Source: Planctomycetota bacterium
GTDB lineage: Bacteria > Planctomycetota > Phycisphaerae > Phycisphaerales > SM1A02
DNA length: 9,349 bases
Assembly (NCBI GenBank): GCA_009926815.1
Contig: RFOC01000072.1
Span: 1 to 9,349, forward strand
Direction of reading: 5' to 3'
The notes under the pieces are model-generated. The model saw nothing but the letters and a program-made list of their open reading frames with translations. It had not been told where the DNA came from and searched no databases. A program made the position numbers and the translations under genes. This document shows, piece by piece, positions 1-7,337 of this stretch; the stretch's first letter is position 1, and every line of letters begins with the position of its first letter.

Positions 1-567
1 TTCGGCGGCGCGACCGCGCTGCTGCCGCAGTACGCGGACGAGATCCTCGGCGGCGGGCCGCAGCTGCACGGCATCCTGCGGGCATCCCCCTACATGGGGG
101 CGCTGCTGATGGCGGGCTGGCTGGCGTTCCGGCCCCGGTTCCGCAACGCCGGTCCGGCGCTCCTCTGGAGCGTCGTGGCGTTCGCGGCCGCCACGATCGT
201 GTTCGGGCTCTCGACCGCGCCCTGGCTCTCGGTGCTGGCGCTCGCGGTCGCGGGTGCGGCCGACAACGTGAGCGTCGTGATCCGCCACGTGCTCGTCCAG
301 ATGCGCACGCCGAACGCGCTGCGCGGGCGCGTGGGCGCGGTCAACACCATGTTCATCGAATGCTCCAACGAGCTGGGCGGATTCGAGAGCGGGCTCGTCG
401 CGGCGTGGATGGGGCCGGTGTTCAGCGTGGTCAGCGGTGGCTTCGGCACCCTGGCGATCACCGGGCTGGTCGCGTGGTGGCTGCCGGAACTGCGCCGCCT
501 GGGCCGCCTCGTCGAGACGCCGGCCGACGTGCTGTACAGCGAGGCCGAGGAGAAGTCGGACGAGTGA
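1..567 (+). CDS. MFS transporter, EntS/MFS_3-like efflux permease (C-terminal part, 5' end outside window)
   Basis: The reading frame is open from base 1, so the start lies upstream; 188 residues and the stop (565-567) are present. It is the C-terminal half of a major facilitator superfamily proton-driven exporter of the inner membrane. Recognisable family features are the FGGATALLP opening at residues 1-9, a helix at about 28-44, helices at about 51-71 and 75-97, the cytoplasmic-loop motif LRGRVGAVNTMF at 107-118 followed by ECSNELGGFESG, and a last helix region at about 137-162. The tail is charged (EAEEKSDE). This pattern is typical of MFS_3 proteins related to the enterobactin exporter EntS; the substrate cannot be read from the sequence. 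The gene is convergent with the tag-like gene, with one base between the two stop codons, so there is no room for an intergenic terminator. Family assignment is firm; the substrate is unknown. Confidence 0.88.
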   Translation, partial: FGGATALLPQYADEILGGGPQLHGILRASPYMGALLMAGWLAFRPRFRNAGPALLWSVVAFAAATIVFGLSTAPWLSVLALAVAGAADNVSVVIRHVLVQMRTPNALRGRVGAVNTMFIECSNELGGFESGLVAAWMGPVFSVVSGGFGTLAITGLVAWWLPELRRLGRLVETPADVLYSEAEEKSDE

Positions 568-568
568 G

Positions 569-1187
569 TCAGTCGAGCAGGCCCTGGCGGCGCGCCAGCG
601 CGCGAACCGGCTCGTGCCGGAAGCACGACACCAGGTGCTCGTTCACGCTGCCCACGGCCTGCATGTAGGCGTGGCAGATCACCGGGCCGCAGAACGAGAA
701 CCCCTCGGCCTTCAGGCGACGCGACAGGGCTCGGCTCTCTGGGCTTTCGGCGAGCACATCGGCGCGTCGGCGCGGGCGCCGCACCTTCACGGCGTGGCCC
801 GTGGGTTCCCACACCAGGTCTCGGAAGGCGTGCCGGCCGCCGCGGTGCATGACCTCGCACCAGGCCTTCGCATTGGTGATCGCCGATCGCACCTTCGCGC
901 CGCTGCGAATGATGCGCTCGTCGCGCATCAGTCGCGCGACGTCGCGCTTGCCGTAGCGGGCCACGCGCTCGGGGTCGAGCCCGTCGAAGGCCGCCAGGAT
1001 GCCTGCGCGCCCTTCGCAGGATCGTGATCCACGAGAGCCCGGCCTGGAAGCCGTCGAGCACCAGCTTGGCGTACAGCTCGCGGTCATCGCGCAGCGGCAC
1101 GCCCCACTCGTGATCGTGGTAGTCCACGTAGAGCGGATCGGTGCCGCACCACCAGCATCGGGATGGCGCACGGCTCGCCACGATCAT
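569..1187 (-). CDS. tag: DNA-3-methyladenine glycosylase I, interrupted by a one-base frameshift
   Basis: This is the Tag family base-excision-repair enzyme that removes 3-methyladenine from alkylated DNA. Frame 1 from the ATG at 1187 gives C11, DPLYVDYHDHEWGVP and FQAGLSWITIL. Frame 2 resumes with GILAAFDGLDPERVARYGK and runs to the stop at 569-571. Removing one base from the C run at 1010-1012 joins them into 205 residues, close to the usual Tag length. The zinc ligands match E. coli Tag in spacing: C11 and H24, then H184 and C188 in VNEHLVSC. W53 matches E. coli Trp46; D45 sits where E. coli has the functional Glu38, conservative but not identical. The ATG overlaps the TGA of the upstream permease (ATGA), and GGGAGGG lies directly before it. 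A GTG at 1181, 6 nt after that purine run, is an alternative start. The break could be a sequencing error or a real mutation; uncorrected, frame 1 stays open into the MFS gene, to about 90. Confidence 0.85.
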
Positions 1188-2458
1188 CCCTCCCGCGTGC
1201 GGATCGTCAGGTGGCCCGCGGCAAGTCCGGCGGAACCGAGCACCCACAGCACCAGCAGGGATGGCGCCATCTCGTTCCAGCCCAGTCCGCGCCAGACGGC
1301 GCCCTCGATGGCGAAGATGGACCAGCTGAACGGGCTTGCGGCACTGGCCGTGCGCAGGAACGGGGGCATGAACGCCAGCGGGACGGTGCCGCCGCCCACC
1401 ATGGCCAGCATGAGCACCACGGCGTTGCCCGCGCTTCGTGCACTGCCCTCGGTTCGGAAGAAGCCCGCCAGTCCCACGGCGAGACCGCTGAAGGCATACG
1501 CGCTGGCGATGGCCGCCGCCATGAGCATGGCCAGGCTGCCCACGCGGACGCCGAGCACGGTCATGGCGAACACGCACAGCACCGTGATCACCACCATGCT
1601 GGCCATGAAGCAGCCCAGGAACTTCCCCAGCGGGATCTGCAGCCGCACCAGGGGCGCCGTCACCAGCCGCAGCAGGGTGCCCCTTCGGCGTTCCTCGGCC
1701 AGACTGGCCCCGAAGGCGACCACGCAGCCCATCAGTCCCCAGGCCACGCCCTGCGGGAAGGTGATCGCGTAGGCGTTCCTGGGCACGTTCGCCTCGCGAG
1801 CGAGTTCGGAGATCCGCACCTGCACCAGGGGAGGGGCGGCGACCACGCCCCCATCCCCGCTGGGCGTGCGCTGCACGACCACGTCCTCCGCCGCGTCGAG
1901 CAGCGTCCGCAGGCGGGATCGCTCGTCCTGCGTCATCCCGGGCGAGGCGGCGATCATGAGCCTGGCTTGCGCGACCATGTCACGACCCATGGACGGCGAT
2001 TCAAGGATCCGACCCATGGTGCGGAAGCCCATCTGGGTCAGCATGCCCTGAAGCAGTGCCGTCTCCGGACCTCGGGCGGGATCCGACAGCAGTTCCACCT
2101 CGACGCGACCGCCCTGGAGCAGCGAGGTGGCCTTGCGGTCGAAATCGGCTGGGATCACGATCGCGGCGACCGCCTTGCCCGTGCGCACCAGGGTTTCCGC
2201 CGTCCGTCGATCGTCCGCGATGGTGGCCTGGAGCGCGCCCTGGGTTCTCAGGTCACTGGCGAAGGCGCGCGCCAGGGGTGTGCCTGCCAGATCCGTCACG
2301 GCCACGGCGATGGCGCCCCGTCCCGGCCCGCTGCCGCCGAACACCGATCCGAAGAACACCATGATCAGCAGCGGGAACAGCAGCACGAAGAAGGCGCCGG
2401 TCCGGTCCCGGGCCAGCAGCCGCAGGTCCTTGGTCGCGATGGCCCATTCCGCGCGCAT
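1184..2458 (-). CDS. ABC-2 type exporter permease (NatB/YhhJ-like)
   Basis: This 424-residue inner-membrane protein is the transmembrane partner of the ATPase encoded just upstream. It has ABC2_membrane_3 architecture: a short cytoplasmic start with KDLRLLARDR, one helix at about 22-41, a large extracytoplasmic domain at about 42-230, then helices near 233-253, 280-302, 308-332, 343-363 and 400-418. The EERRRGTLLRL segment at 255-265 after the second helix is the usual coupling element of ABC-2 exporters. The ATG overlaps the ATPase stop by one base (TGATG), and its own stop overlaps the tag start (ATGA), so the three genes form one coupled operon. The family exports sodium, drugs, lipids or polymers; the substrate cannot be told here. 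The family is firm and no defect is seen. Confidence 0.9.
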   Translation of the reverse strand: MRAEWAIATKDLRLLARDRTGAFFVLLFPLLIMVFFGSVFGGSGPGRGAIAVAVTDLAGTPLARAFASDLRTQGALQATIADDRRTAETLVRTGKAVAAIVIPADFDRKATSLLQGGRVEVELLSDPARGPETALLQGMLTQMGFRTMGRILESPSMGRDMVAQARLMIAASPGMTQDERSRLRTLLDAAEDVVVQRTPSGDGGVVAAPPLVQVRISELAREANVPRNAYAITFPQGVAWGLMGCVVAFGASLAEERRRGTLLRLVTAPLVRLQIPLGKFLGCFMASMVVITVLCVFAMTVLGVRVGSLAMLMAAAIASAYAFSGLAVGLAGFFRTEGSARSAGNAVVLMLAMVGGGTVPLAFMPPFLRTASAASPFSWSIFAIEGAVWRGLGWNEMAPSLLVLWVLGSAGLAAGHLTIRTREG

Positions 2459-3300
2459 CAGTCGCGCAGGCTCCGTCCGGTGAGCGAAAGGAACACGGTC
2501 TCCAGGTCAGGCCGCTCCACGCGCAGACCGGTCACCTCGCCGGCCTGCAGCGCCTGGCTCACCACGCCCATCGGGTCCCGGGTGGCCACGCGCTCCTCGC
2601 CGTGACCGTTCCGCTGGACGAAGACCAGCGTCTCCGTGCCGTGGCGCTGCAGCAGTTCGTCCACGGAGCCGCTGTCGAGCAGGCGGCCCCGGTCCATGAT
2701 GCCGACGCGGTCACAGAGCTTCGCGGCCTCCTCCATGTAGTGGGTGGTGTAGAGCACCGCGGCACCCTCCTGCGCCAGCGAGCGCACCAGGTCGAGCAGG
2801 CTGGCGCGGCTCTGGGGGTCCACGCCTGCCGTGGGCTCGTCCAGCAGCAGCAGGGGCGGCCGGTGCAGGATGGCCGCAGCCAGGTTCAGTCGCCTGCGCA
2901 TGCCGCCCGAGTAGGTCTTCACGCGATCACGGCCGCGTGGGCCAAGCCCCACCCGCTCGATCGCCTCGCTGGCGGCGCGGGAGGGCTCCCGCAGGCCCAG
3001 GATCCGCGCGAAGAAGCGCAGGTTCTCCAGTCCGGAGAGATCGTCGTAGAGCGCCTCCGACTGGGGCGCCACGCCCAGGGCGCGGCGGGCCTCCGTTCGC
3101 ACCGGTGACCCATGACCCTCGATCTCCACGCTTCCCGCGTCCGGACGGAGCAGCCCCATGGCCATGCCGATGGTGGTGCTCTTGCCCGCCCCGTTCGGGC
3201 CCAGGAGCCCGAAGATCTGGCCCCTTTCCACGCGAAGCGACAGCCCGTCGACCGCCGCGACGCCGTCAAAACGCTTCACGAGGCCCTCGAGACGGAGCAC
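2458..3300 (-). CDS. ABC-2 exporter ATP-binding protein (NatA/CcmA-like)
   Basis: This 280-residue cytoplasmic ATPase powers the ABC-2 permease that follows it. All nucleotide-binding motifs are intact: Walker A GPNGAGKST (34-42), Q-loop Q80, signature YSGGMRRRL (130-138), Walker B LLLLDEPTAGVD (150-161) and the switch histidine H187 in TTHYMEEA. The C-terminal PDLETVFLSLTGRSLRD is the usual tail of NatA/drug-resistance ATPases. I chose the GTG at 3300 because it gives the standard family N-terminus (VLRLEGLVKRF) and lies 6 nt after a TACCTT hexamer. The 19 codons back to an in-frame ATG at 3357 use many A/T-ending codons, unlike the rest of the gene. Starting at 3357 would give 299 residues and overlap the divergent gene's start by two bases; it remains possible. 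Confidence 0.88.
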   Translation of the reverse strand: MLRLEGLVKRFDGVAAVDGLSLRVERGQIFGLLGPNGAGKSTTIGMAMGLLRPDAGSVEIEGHGSPVRTEARRALGVAPQSEALYDDLSGLENLRFFARILGLREPSRAASEAIERVGLGPRGRDRVKTYSGGMRRRLNLAAAILHRPPLLLLDEPTAGVDPQSRASLLDLVRSLAQEGAAVLYTTHYMEEAAKLCDRVGIMDRGRLLDSGSVDELLQRHGTETLVFVQRNGHGEERVATRDPMGVVSQALQAGEVTGLRVERPDLETVFLSLTGRSLRD

Positions 3301-3306
3301 GTCGGG

Positions 3307-3312
3307 AAGGTA
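3307..3312 (-). promoter_or_regulatory. Candidate -10 element (TACCTT) for the ABC-2/tag operon
   Basis: On the minus strand TACCTT is followed by six bases (cccgac) and then the GTG proposed as the ATPase start. It fits the TANNNT form of a bacterial -10 box and implies a transcript starting at or very near the start codon. No convincing -35 element is visible. The exact TACCCT hexamer occurs before three other genes in the window. Inference only. Confidence 0.3.
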
Positions 3313-3355
3313 TCCGGACGCATCCCGTTCGCGGTCATGGTCGAATGCCGGGGAC

Positions 3356-4501
3356 ATGATCCGCGTGGCCCTGGCGATGCTCACCCATGACAAGGCGAAG
3401 TACATCGCCCTGGTGGCGGGCATCGCCTTCGCCAGCCTGCTGATCAGCCAGCAGGCCGCCATCTTCTGGAGCGCGCTCCGCAGCAGCACCTACGGCGTGC
3501 AGTCCGCCAGTGCGGCGGACATCTGGGTGATGAAGCCCAATGTCGAGATCCTGGACCTGGCCGATCCCATGCGCGAGGGGGTGGTGAACCAGGTCCGATC
3601 GGTGCCGGGCGTGCAGTGGGCGGTGCCGTACTACCAGGCCCTGGGCATGGTGCGCACGCGGCAGGGTTCCTTCCGTCCGGTGCTGGTGATCGGCGTGGAT
3701 GATGCCACGCTCATCGGGGCGCCCGCGGCGCGCATGGTGGCCGGCGACGTGCACGCGCTCGACCAGCCGAACGCGGTCATCTTCGACATCAGCGGCTACC
3801 AGCAGAACTTCCCCGACCTGCCCGTGGAGATCGGCCAGGAGGTGGAGATTGGCCAGACGCGCGCGGTGGTGGGCGGCTTCTGCAAGGCGCCGCCCGCGTG
3901 GGGCGGGCAGACGGTGCTCTACGCCAAGCGGTCGCTGGCCGTGCAGATGAGCCGCGAGACCGACAACACCGTCAGCTTCGTGCTGGCCAAGGCCATGGAT
4001 GGGCACGATCCGCAGCGGGTGGCCCTGGAGATCGAGCGGCAGACCGGCCTGAAGGCGCGGAGCAGTCGAGGCTTCGCCGCCGAGATCATCGTGTGGATGC
4101 TGCGGTTCTCGGGTGTGGCGGAGTTCTTCGGCGTGACCATCCTCATGGGCGTGGTGATCGGCGTGGCGGTGGTGGGGCAGACCTTCTACCTGTTCAGCGT
4201 GGAGAACGTGAAGCAGTTCGCCACCCTCAAGGCCATCGGCATCGGCAACCGAAGCGTGCTGGGCATGATCTTCCTGCAGGCCTCCGTGGTGGCCGTGCTG
4301 GGATTCGCCTTCGGCGTGGGCGCGGCCAGCGTGTTCTTCGCGTTCTTCGGCCCGGGCACCGGCGGCCTGCGCGGCATGAACATGCCGGTGGCGGTCTTCG
4401 TGGGCACGGGCGTGTTCATCTACGCCATGGTCGTGGCCAGCTGCTTCCTCTCCATCCGCCGCGTGCTCACCGCGGATCCGGCCATCGTGTTCAGGAACTG
4501 A
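3356..4501 (+). CDS. ABC transporter permease, FtsX/DevC type
   Basis: This 381-residue inner-membrane protein is the permease of a DevCAB-like tripartite exporter. It has FtsX-domain topology: helix 1 at about 17-37, an extracytoplasmic domain at about 40-250, helix 2 at about 257-281, then the cytoplasmic loop FSVENVKQFATLKAIG (280-295) that contacts the ATPase, helix 3 at about 303-332 and helix 4 at about 345-368. The N-terminus with MLTHDKAKY and the IWVMKP stretch at 56-61 are typical of DevC-like permeases. I chose the ATG at 3356 on family resemblance; only a GGGGA run one base upstream is present, which is too close to act as a good ribosome binding site. The ATPase gene follows after three bases and the membrane fusion gene after that, forming a complete inner-membrane export unit. 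The cargo is unknown; relatives export glycolipids, siderophores, peptides or drugs. Confidence 0.88.
   Translation: MIRVALAMLTHDKAKYIALVAGIAFASLLISQQAAIFWSALRSSTYGVQSASAADIWVMKPNVEILDLADPMREGVVNQVRSVPGVQWAVPYYQALGMVRTRQGSFRPVLVIGVDDATLIGAPAARMVAGDVHALDQPNAVIFDISGYQQNFPDLPVEIGQEVEIGQTRAVVGGFCKAPPAWGGQTVLYAKRSLAVQMSRETDNTVSFVLAKAMDGHDPQRVALEIERQTGLKARSSRGFAAEIIVWMLRFSGVAEFFGVTILMGVVIGVAVVGQTFYLFSVENVKQFATLKAIGIGNRSVLGMIFLQASVVAVLGFAFGVGAASVFFAFFGPGTGGLRGMNMPVAVFVGTGVFIYAMVVASCFLSIRRVLTADPAIVFRN
4493..4497 (+). promoter_or_regulatory. Ribosome binding site for the DevA-like ATPase
   Basis: AGGAA lies seven bases before the ATG at 4505 and within the last codons of the permease gene. It supports that start and independent initiation three bases after the permease stop. 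Confidence 0.6.
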
Positions 4502-4504
4502 CCC

Positions 4505-5236
4505 ATGGACCCCCACCTGCAGGGCGTGCACTGCCGCGATGTCGAGCGATCGTTCGACTCGGCCGGCGTGCGCCAGCATGTGCTCAAGCGACTGCGGTTC
4601 GATGCCGAGCCCGGCCAGCTCACCATGCTCATCGGTCCCTCCGGCTGCGGAAAGACCACGCTCATCTCCATCATCGCCGGCCTGCTGGGTTGCGACGGCG
4701 GCTCGGTGCGGGTGCTCGGCCAGGAACTCTCCGGCATGAAGCCCGACGCGCTGCTCGACTTCCGGCTGCACCGGATCGGCTTCGTCTTCCAGCAGTACAA
4801 CCTCATCTGGGGACTCACGGCCGCCGAGAACGTGGCCGTGCCGCTGGTGGCGGCGGGCGCGGCGTGGCCCGACGCGCTTCGGAAGGCCGCCGACATGCTT
4901 GGCCGGCTCGGGCTTGCCGACCACCTCTCCAAGCTGCCCAAGCAGCTCAGCAGCGGGCAGCAGCAGCGCGTGGCCATTGCACGGGCCCTGGTCCATGATC
5001 CCGACCTGCTGCTCTGCGACGAGCCCACGGCGGCGCTGGACGCCCGCAGCGGCCACCAGGTCATGGAACTGCTCCGCAGCGTGGCGGTGCGGCCCGGCCG
5101 TGTGGTGATCGTCGTCAGCCACGACCAGCGCGTGTTCGGTTTCGCGGATCGGATCTCGGAAATGGATGATGGCGTGGTGGTCCGCGTCGAGGATCGCGTG
5201 CCCACGGAAGTCGCCTACCCTTCGGGTCCCACCTGA
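4505..5236 (+). CDS. ABC transporter ATP-binding protein, MacB/DevA (LolD) type
   Basis: This 243-residue cytoplasmic ATPase belongs to the upstream FtsX-type permease. Its motifs are Walker A GPSGCGKT (44-51), Q-loop FVFQQYN (93-99), signature LSSGQQQRVAIARAL (148-162), Walker B LLLCDEPTA (168-176), D-loop ALDA and the switch histidine H206 in VVSHD. The signature has serine where most family members have the first glycine of LSGGQ; this is mild, since the following glycine and the QQQRVAIARAL block are intact. Start at ATG 4505 is backed by AGGAA upstream. Its TGA overlaps the ATG of the HlyD-like gene by one base (TGATG), indicating translational coupling. Sequence and gene order place it with DevA/MacB exporters rather than importers. 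Confidence 0.9.
   Translation: MDPHLQGVHCRDVERSFDSAGVRQHVLKRLRFDAEPGQLTMLIGPSGCGKTTLISIIAGLLGCDGGSVRVLGQELSGMKPDALLDFRLHRIGFVFQQYNLIWGLTAAENVAVPLVAAGAAWPDALRKAADMLGRLGLADHLSKLPKQLSSGQQQRVAIARALVHDPDLLLCDEPTAALDARSGHQVMELLRSVAVRPGRVVIVVSHDQRVFGFADRISEMDDGVVVRVEDRVPTEVAYPSGPT
5216..5221 (+). promoter_or_regulatory. TACCCT hexamer upstream of the HlyD-like gene
   Basis: TACCCT lies 14 bases before the ATG at 5236, inside the last codons of the ATPase gene. It could be an internal -10 element, but the HlyD-like gene is already coupled to the ATPase through TGATG and the hexamer also encodes part of the ATPase C-terminus. Weakest of the three exact copies. Confidence 0.15.
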
Positions 5237-6285
5237 TGCTCCGCCGCCTCCTGCCCATCGCCGCCGCGCTCTCCTTCGGCTTCGCCGTGGCCGTCACCTG
5301 GCTGCTGACGCCGTCCAGCGCGGTCACCGCGCCGCCCAATCAGCCCGCGCGCAGCACGCTGGGCGAGAGTCGGGTGGCGGGGCTGGGCGTGGTCGAGCCG
5401 CGGGGCGAGCGCGTCGCCGTGGGCACCGCCGTGCCCGGCATCGTGGATCGCATCCTGGTCAAGCCGGGCGACCGCGTCACCGAGGGTCAGGCGCTCTTCA
5501 CGCTGGAGACGCACGAACGACAGGCCGAACTGGACATGCGCCTGGCGGCGCTGCAGCTGGAGGAGGGTCGCCTGGAGCGCCTGGCCGCCCAGCCGCGAGC
5601 CGAGGACCTGCCCCCCGTGGAGGCCAGGGTGAAGGCGGCCGAGGTCGAGGCCGAGCGCACGAAGGGCACGTACGAGCGAGTGAAGGCCGCGCGCGAGGCG
5701 GGAGCCGCCAGCGTGGAGGATCTGGAGCAGCGGCGCTTCGCCATGCTGGCCGCTCAGGCGTCTCTGGAGCAGATCCGCGCCGAACTCGCCCGGCTGAAGG
5801 CCGGGGCGTGGAAGGCCGACCTTGAGGTGGCCCGACGGGAGGTCGCCGCGGCGAAGGCCTCCGTCGAGCGCGCACGGACGGATCTGGACCGACTCACCGT
5901 GAAGGCGCCCCGCGCCGGCACCGTGCTCAAGGTGGATGTGCGCGAGGGCGAATACGCCACCGCCGGCAAGCTGGACAGTCCCATGGTCACGCTGGGCGAG
6001 GATGGGCCGCTGCACGTCAAGGTGCAGGTGGACGAGGACGACGCGGCTCGCGTGCGCGAGGGGGCCAGGGCCGAGGCCTTCACGCGAGGCCGAGATCCCG
6101 CCCAGCTGCACCTGAAGTTCGTGCGCATCGAGCCCAGCGTGGTGCCCAAGACCAGCCTTCGCGGCCTGGTGACCGAACGCGTGGACACTCGCGTGCTCAT
6201 GGTGGTCTACGAGGTCGAGAAGGCCGACGGTCCGGTCTACGTGGGCCAGCAGGTCGACGTCTTCATCGACGCGTCGGTTCCCTGA
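5236..6285 (+). CDS. Periplasmic membrane fusion protein, HlyD/DevB family
   Basis: This 349-residue adaptor should bridge the ABC exporter to an outer-membrane channel. An N-terminal anchor or signal segment lies at about 5-24. It is followed by the first half of the lipoyl domain (about 47-90, with GTAVPGIVDRILVKPGDRV), a long alpha-helical hairpin rich in A, E and R (about 92-215), the second lipoyl half with LTVKAPRAGTVLKVDVREGE (220-239), and a beta-barrel region (about 255-345). The start is set by the TGATG overlap with the ATPase gene; no separate ribosome binding site is seen. Length and domain order are normal for DevB-type proteins. No TolC-like gene is in the window, so the outer-membrane partner must be encoded elsewhere. 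The stop lies 27 bases before the convergent HAD gene end. Confidence 0.88.
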   Translation: MLRRLLPIAAALSFGFAVAVTWLLTPSSAVTAPPNQPARSTLGESRVAGLGVVEPRGERVAVGTAVPGIVDRILVKPGDRVTEGQALFTLETHERQAELDMRLAALQLEEGRLERLAAQPRAEDLPPVEARVKAAEVEAERTKGTYERVKAAREAGAASVEDLEQRRFAMLAAQASLEQIRAELARLKAGAWKADLEVARREVAAAKASVERARTDLDRLTVKAPRAGTVLKVDVREGEYATAGKLDSPMVTLGEDGPLHVKVQVDEDDAARVREGARAEAFTRGRDPAQLHLKFVRIEPSVVPKTSLRGLVTERVDTRVLMVVYEVEKADGPVYVGQQVDVFIDASVP

Positions 6286-6312
6286 GACGCGTGCTCGTCG
6301 CGGTCCGGCCGA

Positions 6313-6975
6313 TCACGCGGCCCCAAGCACCGCGTCCAGGCTGGCGGCCACCACATCCGCCTTTGCCGCGACCGGGGCCCGATGCACGACCTCCGTGAAG
6401 CACACGAACCGCTCGCAGGCACCCAGTTCGCGCACGCGCCAGTCGGTCATGCCATCGCCCACCATGATGCGCGGTCGCCCCAGGCCCGCAGCCTCGATGG
6501 CCGTCGCCTTGCCGCTGTCCACGGCGCACGGGGATGCCGCGGGGTCCAGCTCCAGCAAACCGCCAGCGGCCGGTCGCAGGCGGTTCGCGATCACGTGCGC
6601 CGGTCGCAGCCCGAGCCGCTCGATGACGGGCTCGATCCACTCGTGGAAGCCTCCGCTGACCACCCACACTCGGTGGCTCATGGCGGCCAGGCGGGCGCGG
6701 CCGCTCCAGACGCTCGGGGCGAATCGGGAGGCGAGCCGATCGACCAGCGGCGGGAGCAGGCTCGCGCGCAGCGACAGCATGGCCAGTCGCTCCGACAGGC
6801 TCCGCTCGATGCCCATGCGGCCGTCCATGCCCATGGCGGTGATGTCCCGGATGCGGGCGAGGCGAGCCTCTCGCCCCGGATCGTCGGCCAGCGCGATCTC
6901 CGCCAGCTCATCCAGGGCCTCGGTGGCGACCAGCGTGCTGTCGAAGTCGAAGATCCAGGTGGGCTCGGCGTTCAC
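6313..6975 (-). CDS. HAD-IB family phosphatase, phosphoserine phosphatase (SerB)-like
   Basis: This 220-residue cytoplasmic enzyme carries all four HAD motifs: DFDST at 10-14 (nucleophile and acid aspartates D10, D12), VVSGGF at 105-110 (S107), K156 in DSGKATAIEA, and GDGMTD at 173-178. The cap segment after motif I (EALDELAEIAL, then ITAMGM and ESL-like IERSLSERL) resembles phosphoserine phosphatases and their HAD-IB relatives, so hydrolysis of O-phosphoserine to serine is the likeliest reaction, though not proven. The start is the GTG at 6975, giving GTGA overlap with the stop of the upstream DUF486 gene; longer versions of this frame run antisense to sense of that gene and make no family sense. 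No strong ribosome binding site is visible, so coupling is likely. It is convergent with the HlyD-like gene. Confidence 0.82.
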   Translation of the reverse strand: MNAEPTWIFDFDSTLVATEALDELAEIALADDPGREARLARIRDITAMGMDGRMGIERSLSERLAMLSLRASLLPPLVDRLASRFAPSVWSGRARLAAMSHRVWVVSGGFHEWIEPVIERLGLRPAHVIANRLRPAAGGLLELDPAASPCAVDSGKATAIEAAGLGRPRIMVGDGMTDWRVRELGACERFVCFTEVVHRAPVAAKADVVAASLDAVLGAA

Positions 6976-7331
6976 GCGGGCTGCCCCATGTCCCGGAACA
7001 TGAACCATGCCGCGGCCACCAGGCACAGTCCGGCCCACAGGAAGTTCAGCGTGAGCCGTTCCCGCATGTAGGCCACGGCGAACACCGCGAACACCGCCAT
7101 GGTGATGATCTCCTGCATCACCTTCAGCTGCTGCAGCGAGAATCCGGACTGCTGGAATCCGACGCGATTGGCGGGCACCTGGAGGCAGTACTCGAAGAAC
7201 GCCACGCCCCAGGACACCAGCACGGCGATCCAGAGGGGCCTGGCCTTCAGGTCCCGCAGGTGCCCGTACCAGGCGTAGGTCATGAAGAGATTCGAGCCGA
7301 CCAGCAGCAGGGGAGCGCGGATCCAGTCCAT
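6972..7331 (-). CDS. DMT-superfamily small membrane protein (DUF486)
   Basis: This 119-residue protein has four predicted membrane helices. Diagnostic blocks are the N-terminal LLLVGSNLFMTYAWYGHL, then SWGVAFFEYCLQVPANRVG, the QLKVMQEIITMAVFAVFA block and the C-terminal LWAGLCLVAAAWFMFRDM. These match the DUF486 family, distant relatives of drug/metabolite and EmrE-type transporters; no substrate is established. The ATG at 7331 is preferred because it gives the usual family N-terminus and lies 6 nt after TACCCT. An in-frame ATG at 7373 would add 14 residues and cross the adjacent hairpin. The stop overlaps the GTG of the HAD phosphatase, so the two are coupled. Confidence 0.85.
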   Translation of the reverse strand: MDWIRAPLLLVGSNLFMTYAWYGHLRDLKARPLWIAVLVSWGVAFFEYCLQVPANRVGFQQSGFSLQQLKVMQEIITMAVFAVFAVAYMRERLTLNFLWAGLCLVAAAWFMFRDMGQPA

Positions 7332-7337
7332 GCCCCA

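Noticed and set aside
1005..1020. Programmed ribosomal frameshift in tag
   Set aside because: The minus-strand sequence at the break (cga agg gcg cgc) does not resemble a known +1 slippery site with a stop codon, and Tag is not known to use frameshifting; an indel or sequencing error is simpler.
90..1577. 495-codon minus-strand frame spanning tag and the MFS gene
   Set aside because: Only the part 1187 to about 1010 is real (the N-terminal part of tag). The rest is antisense to the MFS gene or a shadow of the permease; it is open only because of the base composition.
1163..2605. 480-codon open frame on the plus strand, rich in H, Q, G and R
   Set aside because: It is antisense to the ABC-2 permease and the end of its ATPase; its composition is typical of a shadow frame and it has no recognisable domain.
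3335..5122. 595-codon open frame on the minus strand, rich in histidine
   Set aside because: It is entirely antisense to the DevC-like permease and DevA-like ATPase, both of which have intact family motifs. Long antisense frames are expected in DNA with such GC-biased third positions.
6286..6325. Possible terminator between the convergent HlyD-like and HAD genes
   Set aside because: Only a five-base stem (ggccg 6307-6311 with cggcc 6318-6322) is present, with no T run; too weak to call.
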